From positions 1,636-14,467 of the forward strand of contig DGFF01000120.1 of the NCBI GenBank assembly GCA_002391545.1: DNA of 12,832 nucleotides, written 5' to 3'. The DNA is from Candidatus Fermentithermobacillaceae bacterium UBA3907. Its GTDB lineage: Bacteria > Bacillota > Sulfobacillia > Fermentithermobacillales > Fermentithermobacillaceae. Within the stretch, counting starts at the first letter, position 1. Every line of letters starts with the position of its first letter. The notes under the pieces are model-generated. The model was not told the DNA's origin, ran no database searches, and saw nothing but the letters and a program-made list of their open reading frames with translations. Shown one piece after another: positions 1 to 6,040 of the stretch. The translations under genes were made by a program, and so were the position numbers.

Positions 1-384
1 CATGAGCTGGGACGGGCATTGCTTAAGAAAGTGGGCCTAGCTGATAAGGAAGCGGCTTACCCCCACCAGCTGTCAGGGGGACAGCAACAAAGAGCAGCCA
101 TCGCTCGGGCGTTAGCCATGAGACCCAAACTCATGCTGTTCGACGAACCAACTTCTGCGTTGGACCCTGAAATGATAGGGGAAGTGCTTATGGTTATGAA
201 GGAACTTGCGCTCGAGGGTATGACAATGATTGTTGTAAGTCACGAAATGGGATTCGCTAGGGAAGTAGCAGACAGGGTCATACTTATGGATGAAGGCTTA
301 CTAATCGAAGAAGGCCCGCCCCGGGAATTCTTTAGCAATCCCAAACACGATAGAACCAAGGCGTTTCTGAGTAAGATTTTGTGA
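1..384 (+). CDS. Polar amino-acid ABC transporter ATP-binding protein (GlnQ/HisP type), 3' part
   Basis: This is the C-terminal 127 residues of an ABC ATPase that would energise uptake of a polar amino acid at the cytoplasmic face of the membrane. The frame is open from base 1, so the gene starts outside the window and the Walker A half is missing. Visible motifs, numbered from the first residue in the window, are the signature LSGGQQQR at 24-31, Walker B LMLFDEP at 44-50, the D-loop SALD at 52-55, and the H-loop His81 in VVSHEMGFAREVADRV. The string SHEMGFAREVADRV followed by a short tail ending in FLSKIL is typical of the GlnQ/HisP/ArtP subfamily of amino-acid importers. The specific substrate cannot be told from this fragment; permease and binding protein genes are presumably upstream. 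It converges on the acetyltransferase gene that follows. Confidence 0.93.
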   Translation, partial: HELGRALLKKVGLADKEAAYPHQLSGGQQQRAAIARALAMRPKLMLFDEPTSALDPEMIGEVLMVMKELALEGMTMIVVSHEMGFAREVADRVILMDEGLLIEEGPPREFFSNPKHDRTKAFLSKIL

Positions 385-418
385 TTCTCCATATCTCGGC
401 TTAACCGGCTTAAGAGGG

Positions 419-461
419 GGCACACCTACCAACATTGTGTGTACTCCGCTCAAGGTGTGCC
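419..461. terminator. Hairpin between convergent genes, possible bidirectional terminator
   Basis: GGCACACCT (419-427) pairs perfectly with AGGTGTGCC (453-461), giving a 9-bp stem with a 25-nt loop. It sits between the stop of the ABC gene (384) and the stop of the convergent acetyltransferase gene (465), the right place for a shared terminator. Neither strand shows a U-tract after the stem and the loop is long, so termination function is inferred from position only. Confidence 0.45.
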
Positions 462-464
462 TCT

Positions 465-1103
465 CTAATCGCTCAGTTTAAGTTCCCCGTTCACCAGGAA
501 ACACCTTCCAAGAAATATCACTTCGGTAACTTTTGGAGTCTCTTTCTCTTTGGAACCCTGCGCGTCTAGCGTTAATACCTCAGAACTTACAGTCCTCACG
601 AAGTCTTTGCGCAGTTCTATAGTATTTAGATACAAATATCCGTTGCTCAGAAAAAAATCCAGGGCGCCAAGATTCGAAGGGACCACATCTAGAAACAATG
701 AAGTAGCTCCTTTTGAAGAAACCCAATGCTCGATCTGGTTTAGGATTTCTGAACCTATCCCCTTATCACGCCAATGTTCATCTACAATAATGTCTTCTAT
801 CCAATATGTGCCATGGTCCTCACGGAGCCTAACGAGCCCGACCGTGATCCTTTTCCGTTGCTGCTCTGCACACTCATGGAAACATTCAGAAAGTTCTACT
901 GCTCCATCGCACTTGGCCGAAACTGTAGTTTCACAGGCAAAAAGTAGACGATCTTCCAACCACTCGTCAAGAATAGTTTCGGCCTGAGATAAGTCGATCC
1001 ATCTCTCTTTGTTCATACAGTCTGCATGGTGATTGAAAAACTGGACTATGAGGGTGAGAAACACAGGCTTGTCCCTTGCTTCATATTCTCTCAATGTGAT
1101 CAC
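465..1103 (-). CDS. GNAT-family N-acetyltransferase
   Basis: A 212-residue protein expected to transfer an acetyl group from acetyl-CoA to an amine; the acceptor is unknown. The GNAT core is clear: beta strand IEDIIVDEHW (102-111), the acetyl-CoA pyrophosphate loop RDKGIG at 112-117 (pattern R/QxxGxG/A), and the motif-B segment with VPSNLGALDFFLSNGY at 141-156. Two things differ from a minimal GNAT domain: a Cys-containing insert around residues 57-80, and a tail of about 50 residues after 160 that is longer than usual. The start is GTG, supported by AGGAGG (minus strand, 1118-1113) nine bases upstream. It stands alone on the minus strand, downstream of the nitroreductase gene with a 111-bp gap, and could be read through from it. 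Confidence 0.88.
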   Translation of the reverse strand: MITLREYEARDKPVFLTLIVQFFNHHADCMNKERWIDLSQAETILDEWLEDRLLFACETTVSAKCDGAVELSECFHECAEQQRKRITVGLVRLREDHGTYWIEDIIVDEHWRDKGIGSEILNQIEHWVSSKGATSLFLDVVPSNLGALDFFLSNGYLYLNTIELRKDFVRTVSSEVLTLDAQGSKEKETPKVTEVIFLGRCFLVNGELKLSD

Positions 1104-1158
1104 TTAACCTTACCTCCTACACAAATTCTGAGGTATTCTTACCGAACACGTACTGTGC

Positions 1159-1182
1159 AAGGCCTCCTCGGGAGATCGCCTT
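1159..1182 (-). other. Hairpin between nitroreductase and acetyltransferase genes
   Basis: On the minus strand AAGGC-GAT-CTCC-CGA-GGAG-GCCTT can fold into a 9-bp stem with a 3-nt bulge and a 3-nt loop, 33 bp downstream of the nitroreductase stop. No U-tract follows, so it is at most a weak terminator or an mRNA end-stabilising structure. Confidence 0.3.
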
Positions 1183-1214
1183 CTTCACGAAATGTGTGCT
1201 AACTTAAAGCATCT

Positions 1215-1976
1215 TCACTCGATATAAGCAGTGACCACATAATTATATCCTGGGGGAGGCTTTGCTTTTTCAGAATCGAAGAATTCGGACTTGACGACTT
1301 TTCCCATATGCTCAGCGCTTAGAACCAGATGACATAAGGCAATGCCCACATCTATCTGATTCAACCTATTGAAAATTGGATATCTTACAGGACTCAGTTT
1401 TTCTCTACCTACATGCAGTTCTGACAGCGTGCCGTAAAAACACCACGGCTGTCCGTTTACTGCAGAAGGTGCGAGACGCACTGGCTCCAAAAGCTCCTCT
1501 GCTCCTTCTCCTTCTACGAAGCATATTTGAGACATGGGCTTTCTTTTGAACTGTGAAACGTCATCCCGATGCAAAGGTTCGGCAGCCTCACCAAATCCGA
1601 GCATGATTGTAAAATCCAATCCGTCACGCCCCTTGACTATCTGTTCCTGTGGCTTCGCCAAGCCGAGCCAACAGCTCCCCACACCCTTTGCTGAGAGATA
1701 CAAATCCATCTGCTGGCCCAAAAACCCTGCATTGTACAAGTAGTTGTCTTTCCTCTCAGAAAAAATGAGGATGTAATGAGGAGATTTCACAGGAAGCAAG
1801 TTCACGATCTCGCCGTGCTCTGCAAATTCGAATTGAACATCTATTTCTGGGCAGAGGGGCTCTAGCGCGCTCGCGTAACGAGAAATATCTTCTATGGCGT
1901 CAGGGCTGAGGGAGTCCATGCGATATTTCCGAACAGATTTCCTTCGAAATATTGCGTCATAAAGGACAGGATCCAT
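1215..1976 (-). CDS. Nitroreductase-like protein, TM1586 type
   Basis: About 253 residues with the look of the FMN-dependent nitroreductase superfamily, in particular the TM1586-like family (Pfam PF14512) of putative nitroreductases. Supporting segments are the N-terminal RRKSVRKY (the RxSxRxY signature that contacts FMN phosphate), the central AGFLGQQMDLYLSAKGVGSCWLGL helix-strand resembling the usual nitroreductase 'aaxnlxlaAxxxGLgsxwxg' segment, LGFGEAAEP, and RLAPSAVNGQPWCF, which is a second copy of the 'RrAPSarNxQPW' nitroreductase motif. The substrate is unknown; a flavin oxidoreductase is the most that can be said. I chose the ATG at 1976, with AAGGCGG a few bases upstream; a TTG at 1997 would add seven residues but has no ribosome site. 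It follows the HAD gene by about 56 bp on the same strand and is probably cotranscribed with it. Confidence 0.78.
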   Translation of the reverse strand: MDPVLYDAIFRRKSVRKYRMDSLSPDAIEDISRYASALEPLCPEIDVQFEFAEHGEIVNLLPVKSPHYILIFSERKDNYLYNAGFLGQQMDLYLSAKGVGSCWLGLAKPQEQIVKGRDGLDFTIMLGFGEAAEPLHRDDVSQFKRKPMSQICFVEGEGAEELLEPVRLAPSAVNGQPWCFYGTLSELHVGREKLSPVRYPIFNRLNQIDVGIALCHLVLSAEHMGKVVKSEFFDSEKAKPPPGYNYVVTAYIE

Positions 1977-2032
1977 GTAAACCGCCTTTCTGTCCAATTG
2001 GACGGTTCATACTAACCACTAAACCACCGATA

Positions 2033-2695
2033 TTATAGCCTTGCATCTATCAAAGGCAGAAGTTGGCGGAAATCTCGAACGTATACTTCGCACAATTCCT
2101 TCATTTCGTCTTCATAGGAGCCGTAGTGTATATCGTACACGCCCCATGCCCTCATACCTGCGGCTAAGATCCCTTTTACACCATCTAGGGTATCTTCAAA
2201 AACTACGCATTTTTCTGGCGAAACCCCTAGTTTTCTAGCAGCCAAAATATACAAGCAAGGATTAGATTTTCCCCGATTTACTTCATCTGTGGTCGTAAAA
2301 GCGTCGAAAAGATGGTAAATCCCGCATCGTCTAAGAACGGGTTCAGAAAGGATATCAGGAAGGGAAGTCACAGTACCCAGCTTTACGCCATTTTCCTTGA
2401 GGTGTTTGAGGTATTCTTTCGCATATGGTTTGAGGCCCACTTCATTAACGTATGCATCCATAGCCATATGGTTCCATTCGGCCATGATCTCCTCAGGCGA
2501 CTCCTTTAAACCAAATAGGTCGCGGGTGTACTCTGCGGTTTGTCTGAAAGTCATAGGAGCGATCGTGTGAAAGTAATCAGGCGGCACTTCGATTCCGCGT
2601 CTAGACAAAAACTCCTCATCTATCTTTGCCCACACCCACATAGAATCAAGCAAAGTGCCATCTAAGTCAAATAAAGCTCCTTCAAAGTCCAGCAT
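2033..2695 (-). CDS. HAD superfamily hydrolase, beta-phosphoglucomutase/phosphatase-like (subfamily I)
   Basis: A 220-residue haloacid-dehalogenase-type phosphohydrolase or phosphomutase. All four catalytic motifs are present: motif I FDLDGTLLDS with nucleophile Asp10 and Asp12; motif II Thr110 in GTVTS; motif III Lys143 in GKSNP; motif IV FEDTLDG with Glu167, Asp168 and Asp171. The cap lies between motifs I and II (residues about 15-85) and is helical, which marks subfamily I (beta-PGM, phosphoglycolate phosphatase, pyrophosphatase PpaX types). Substrate cannot be assigned. The ATG at 2695 is preferred because GGGAGAGGG lies about 7-13 bases upstream; an in-frame GTG at 2713 would overlap that ribosome site and has none of its own. 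First gene of a likely two-gene unit with the nitroreductase-like protein. Confidence 0.87.
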   Translation of the reverse strand: MLDFEGALFDLDGTLLDSMWVWAKIDEEFLSRRGIEVPPDYFHTIAPMTFRQTAEYTRDLFGLKESPEEIMAEWNHMAMDAYVNEVGLKPYAKEYLKHLKENGVKLGTVTSLPDILSEPVLRRCGIYHLFDAFTTTDEVNRGKSNPCLYILAARKLGVSPEKCVVFEDTLDGVKGILAAGMRAWGVYDIHYGSYEDEMKELCEVYVRDFRQLLPLIDARL

Positions 2696-2732
2696 GTCTG
2701 CGCCCTCTCCCACTTGAAACTCTTCCGTTCTC

Positions 2733-2761
2733 TTATTAGATTAACACCAATCATCCTTCAA
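2733..2761 (-). promoter_or_regulatory. Weak candidate promoter for the HAD gene
   Basis: On the minus strand TTGAAG (2761-2756) and TAATAA (2738-2733) are 17 bp apart, about 40 bp upstream of the HAD start. The -10 matches poorly to consensus. Position is right but the match is weak. Confidence 0.3.
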
Positions 2762-3176
2762 TTTGACTTGAAGTTTCGGATTCTGCAGAAATCAGATAAC
2801 GAGGAGAATTGTTCCGCTGGCTGCCACTATGGCTCACATATTGCTGAACTAATGCAAAGACTGTCTAAATACGCTTAACCCCTGGCAAAAAGACCAGAGA
2901 GCCTATGCTTTTTTTAGATAATGTTTGGCGTATAAAGGCACGCCTATTTCACTTTGCCTACACCTACGTGTTCAGGTACCAACTACATTTGCCCTGACAT
3001 CAAGTGTAGATTAACGTATGTATCAATTACCATATTAATTACGATCATAAGTTCGGGCACAAAATAAGCGATCACGCTCAGCCTTTTGGCTACCTACTAT
3101 AGCATTAGCTAGATATTTGATCCGTAAGACGCCTGGTATATATAACGTGTTACAGGTACTACCTACTAGCCAAAAC
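2762..3176. other. Gene-free stretch
   Basis: No convincing coding region was found on either strand in this roughly 415-bp spacer. It holds a short T-run near 2910, a small hairpin GGCGT/ACGCC around 2925-2945, a 4-bp AGCC/GGCT hairpin at 3080-3091, and a 10-bp direct repeat CTACCTACTA at 3090-3099 and 3159-3168. The last two lie just downstream of the lipoprotein stop on the minus strand and may be part of its 3' end, but none has the form of an intrinsic terminator. A short open frame with Cys-rich NCSAGCHYGSH ending at about 2879 has no credible start. Confidence 0.5.
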
Positions 3177-3827
3177 CTACATCGACCACAGAGTCATCAA
3201 ATCTATATCGTGCAGCACCTTACCTGATTTGTCGTAAGCGACGACTCTGCTTTTTGCGTAATCTTTTTCCCAATCGTACGGTCCTGCCCACCAAAACCCA
3301 TTTTTCATCCTGGCTGTTACCGTCTCCCCTTCAGGATTTACAACTTCAATCTTGGATACCTCAGGATCTCTCACCCAGCCAGCGCTGTATTTACACCCGG
3401 CTTGGAAGCAGAACTCATCCTCTGAAAACACAGCGCACAATGCTCCTTCTTCACATCCGCAGGCGTAACCGCCTCCTGCACATAAATCACCTGTCCATAC
3501 TTCATTTCCTTCTACATCAACAGACTTTTTAACCAAACCGAACACTAGAAACTCGTCGCAATATTCAGTATCATTATGTACCAAATCTGCCTCTGCATGA
3601 GCGATGACAAAATATCCGTCATCTTCAGGTTCAAACACATAATACTCGAGCTTATTAATTTTAAATACATCAGGATCAGCACATTGTTTTACTAGTTCTT
3701 GAACTCCCAGGGGTATATGATCCTCGCTCAAAGGAACATGTATTGGAGTGGTGCACCCTGATACGCACATCACCAGGCTGCATAAAACAAAAACTGACAT
3801 GACATTGCGAAGTACTTTAGTTGACAT
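3177..3827 (-). CDS. Cysteine-rich putative lipoprotein of unknown family
   Basis: A 216-residue secreted lipoprotein that I do not recognise. The N-terminus is a lipoprotein signal: basic MSTKVLR, hydrophobic stretch to about residue 21, then lipobox VSGC with Cys25 as the predicted lipidation site, so the mature protein would be membrane anchored outside the cytoplasm. The mature part is acidic and has nine further cysteines: Cys49, 90, 116, 123, 125, 131, 140 and 145 are outside the signal, with 116-145 forming a dense group (six Cys in 30 residues) that suggests disulfides or a metal site. The C-terminal third (VSKIEVVNPEGETVTARMKNGFWWAG) resembles a small beta domain seen in many anonymous extracellular proteins. 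Start ATG is supported by AGGAGGAG close upstream. Monocistronic with its own promoter. Confidence 0.78.
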   Translation of the reverse strand: MSTKVLRNVMSVFVLCSLVMCVSGCTTPIHVPLSEDHIPLGVQELVKQCADPDVFKINKLEYYVFEPEDDGYFVIAHAEADLVHNDTEYCDEFLVFGLVKKSVDVEGNEVWTGDLCAGGGYACGCEEGALCAVFSEDEFCFQAGCKYSAGWVRDPEVSKIEVVNPEGETVTARMKNGFWWAGPYDWEKDYAKSRVVAYDKSGKVLHDIDLMTLWSM

Positions 3828-3890
3828 GAAGCTCCTCCTTTATTTAGTTTTCTGTCAAAGTTCGAGGGAAATCATATTCCTCCTAATTTA

Positions 3891-3918
3891 ATTATACCTT
3901 AAGTATAAGGAAAGCCAA
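3891..3918 (-). promoter_or_regulatory. Promoter of the lipoprotein gene
   Basis: On the minus strand TTGGCT (3918-3913) and a perfect TATAAT (3896-3891) are separated by 16 bp. The predicted start point is near 3884, giving a leader of about 57 nt that ends in the strong ribosome site of the lipoprotein gene. Confidence 0.55.
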
Positions 3919-3937
3919 TTTTCAGCATTGACATATA

Positions 3938-3953
3938 TGTGATATAGATCACT
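3938..3953 (-). promoter_or_regulatory. CRP/FNR-like palindromic operator
   Basis: TGTGATATAGATCACT matches the CRP-family pattern TGTGA-N6-TCACA in nine of ten defined positions; the core GTGAT-ATAG-ATCAC is a perfect inverted repeat. Its centre (3945.5) is about 61 bp upstream of the predicted lipoprotein start point, the classical class I activator position. The factor that would bind is not in this window. Confidence 0.45.
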
Positions 3954-3969
3954 TTTCTATATTGCTTTT

Positions 3970-4329
3970 ACGTTCCGATCCCAACCATACCATACCTCAG
4001 CTGATGAAAACCCCTTTTCCACCAAATAACTGCAAAATACGCATACCATGGATGCGGGCTTTATCCCATCTTGAGGCCCAAAACAAACGCTGGAAAACTA
4101 GGGCTTTTGGCTCAATGGCCGTAATTATAGGTGCGTGACAGGTCCACCCCGAATTACTAATTAAATATCAAATGTGTTAAGAATTGTCAAGAGAGGCGAT
4201 ATTCTCCGAAGGCAAGAGCCACCCCGCCATTAAATTCAAACATACTCAAAATCGAAACAGGATTCTCACACCGTCATAGTGAAGTGTTAAGGATGATCTA
4301 ACAATCAATACTTTAAGGAGGAGTTATTG
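3970..4329. other. Gene-free leader region upstream of the S10 peptidase gene
   Basis: No coding region is visible. The spacer has an imperfect hairpin at 4071-4115 (TTGAGGCCCAAAA against TTTTGGCTCAA, with two bulges and a 21-nt loop). No recognisable riboswitch motif was found, and I could not pick a clear promoter for the peptidase gene. Confidence 0.4.
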
Positions 4330-5766
4330 ATGCTCAAGACAGATGTTTTCACACCTTCTCGCTTTGTTGGAAAAGGAAGTATAACCTTGCGCGGGGTTGA
4401 GATCCCCTATCACACGGTTAGCGAAGACAACGTATTTTACGACGATGAAGGAAAACCTATTGCTTCGATATTTTCCTATTCTTATTTCCGTTCTGATGTG
4501 GAAGATGTAAAATCCCGCCCAGTTATATTCGGCTTCAATGGTGGCCCTGGGACTTCTTCTATGATGGTACATGTGGGTTTTCTAGGACCTAAGCGGGTTA
4601 AATATGGTGAAGTTGACGACGACGGTCTGCCACTTCCTCCCTACGAATCATGCGACAACGAACACTGCTTACTTGATATCGCCGATCTGGTTCTGGTAGA
4701 CCCAGTAGGCACAGGGTTTGGCCGCTTGCTAGACGAATCCAAGAAGGATATGTTCTATGGTATAGAACCGGATGCCGAAGCGTTCCTCACTTTTGTTCAA
4801 TCTTGGCTAGCCCGCTATAACCGCTGGGAAAGTCCTAAATACCTGATAGGAGAAAGCTACGGTTGCACCAGAGCTAGCACCGTCGCTGGCATGGGCTCTC
4901 TATCAGGTTCTGATCGGGCATACAGCGTTACTTTCGACGGCTTGGTCATGATCGGAAACACGGTCACCGTCGGCAAACACTTTGGGGACAAGCCCCCTGT
5001 CTATTCTGCTGTTTTGGCCTTTCCGACTCTTGCAGCTGTCAATTGGTACCATAATCATCCTTCTAACCAAACGGTAGAAGAATTCGTAGCAGAGGCCAAA
5101 GAATTTGCTGATACCGAATATCTGTTGGCTCTTTATCAAGGAAATTCCCTAGAAGGAGAAGCCCGGGAACATATAATTGAACGGGTTATGTATTATACTG
5201 GGGTTTCCCGAGAATACCTAGAGAAACGTGGATTGGTTGTGGAGGATACAGAGTACCGCGGCGAAGTTATACGCCAAAAAGGTCGTTACGTGTCCCGGTT
5301 GGATGGCCGGATTACCCGTCCGTTGCATACCCCGTTGCTGGATGAACAAAGGTGGGGAGCATGGGACGATCCAGCAGAAGGAAAATATAACCCGTTCTTC
5401 CAGTCAGTACTATGTGGCGAAGTGTTCCCTATATTAGGCATCAAAACCGACCGAAACTTTGTCAATTCTCACTCTCTATGGGCTAGTTGGAACAACGATA
5501 TCAAGCGCCTAAATACCGCTCAAAGCCTGAGCGCCGCCATGCGTCGAACGCCTACTATGCGAACGTTCTTTATAAACGGCTGGTATGACATTTGCACTCA
5601 GATCGGTATTTTGTATTACACTCTCAACCATTCTGATCTGCCCAAGGACCGGGTTTTCGTAAAAGGCTATGAGTCCGGCCATATGGCATACCTGGGTGAG
5701 GAAAACATTAAAGCAGTGTCTGATGACGTGTATGCCTTTATTAAGGGCGAAGATCCTACGAAATAG
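4330..5766 (+). CDS. Serine carboxypeptidase-like protein, peptidase family S10
   Basis: A 478-residue alpha/beta-hydrolase peptidase expected to remove C-terminal residues from peptides. Family S10 hallmarks are all present: the substrate-binding and oxyanion segment FNGGPGTSS near residues 69-77, the nucleophile elbow GESYG with Ser176, catalytic Asp420 in FINGWYD, and catalytic His451 in ESGHMAY. DPVGTGFG at about 124-131 is another S10 signature. Unlike eukaryotic vacuolar carboxypeptidases it has no signal peptide (MLKTDVFTPSRF), so it is probably cytosolic, used in peptide catabolism, as would suit an amino-acid-fermenting anaerobe. Start: ATG at 4330 with AGGAGGAG (4316-4323) at good spacing; an adjacent TTG at 4327 is an unlikely alternative. 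Single gene followed by a hairpin. Confidence 0.92.
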   Translation: MLKTDVFTPSRFVGKGSITLRGVEIPYHTVSEDNVFYDDEGKPIASIFSYSYFRSDVEDVKSRPVIFGFNGGPGTSSMMVHVGFLGPKRVKYGEVDDDGLPLPPYESCDNEHCLLDIADLVLVDPVGTGFGRLLDESKKDMFYGIEPDAEAFLTFVQSWLARYNRWESPKYLIGESYGCTRASTVAGMGSLSGSDRAYSVTFDGLVMIGNTVTVGKHFGDKPPVYSAVLAFPTLAAVNWYHNHPSNQTVEEFVAEAKEFADTEYLLALYQGNSLEGEAREHIIERVMYYTGVSREYLEKRGLVVEDTEYRGEVIRQKGRYVSRLDGRITRPLHTPLLDEQRWGAWDDPAEGKYNPFFQSVLCGEVFPILGIKTDRNFVNSHSLWASWNNDIKRLNTAQSLSAAMRRTPTMRTFFINGWYDICTQIGILYYTLNHSDLPKDRVFVKGYESGHMAYLGEENIKAVSDDVYAFIKGEDPTK

Positions 5767-5802
5767 ATGAGTTAGAAGTTAGAACTGGATAGATATAACC
5801 TA

Positions 5803-5834
5803 CAGGGCAGGTCGCTTTTTTTGGGCCTGCCCTG
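5803..5834 (+). terminator. Hairpin after the S10 peptidase gene, probable terminator
   Basis: CAGGGCAGG (5803-5811) and CCTGCCCTG (5826-5834) form a perfect 9-bp GC-rich stem 37 bp after the stop codon. Unusually, the run of seven T's (5816-5822) lies inside the 14-nt loop rather than after the stem. A competing small hairpin ACCT/AGGT (5798-5801 with 5809-5812) would place the T-run directly downstream. Confidence 0.55.
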
Positions 5835-5843
5835 GATTTCACT

Positions 5844-5852
5844 TGATATAAT
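5844..5852 (+). promoter_or_regulatory. Extended -10 promoter upstream of the DUF262 gene
   Basis: TGATATAAT is an exact extended -10 element (TGnTATAAT) with no good -35 box. It would start transcription near 5859, giving a leader of about 180 nt for the DUF262 gene. Confidence 0.45.
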
Positions 5853-5871
5853 TAGCTATGTAGGAGTCAGT

Positions 5872-5919
5872 ATGGCAATGATGAACATTTTACTCATACG
5901 GGGCATAATAATATCGTAA
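5872..5919 (+). CDS. Possible 15-residue leader peptide
   Basis: A tiny frame, MAMMNILLIRGIIIS, has TAGGAG (5861-5866) five bases before its ATG and lies just after the extended -10 element. It is hydrophobic and uses ATA for four of its five isoleucines. It may be a leader peptide or nothing; a frame this short with a ribosome site can occur by chance. Confidence 0.2.
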   Translation: MAMMNILLIRGIIIS

Positions 5920-6040
5920 TACAGCCGGGAATCTGATACACTCAAGTTGCGTACTTTGCAGCAAGATCCAGCCCAAAGAAGTAATGGAGTCATACAGGCA
6001 CAACATCCTCGCACCAGACCAAGTTTCAGGAGGGTTAAGA

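Noticed and set aside
550..987. 145-codon plus-strand frame opposite the acetyltransferase gene
   Set aside because: Antisense shadow: the minus strand encodes a clear GNAT domain with a good ribosome site, and this frame resembles nothing.
1992..2003. 12-bp perfect palindrome GTCCAATTGGAC between the HAD and nitroreductase genes
   Set aside because: A 12-bp palindrome is expected a few times by chance in a window of this size, and a similar 10-bp core at 12549-12558 lies inside the homoserine kinase coding end.
2714..2879. Short plus-strand frame ending in NCSAGCHYGSHIAELMQRL
   Set aside because: Only a TTG without a ribosome site could start it, and it resembles no family known to me.
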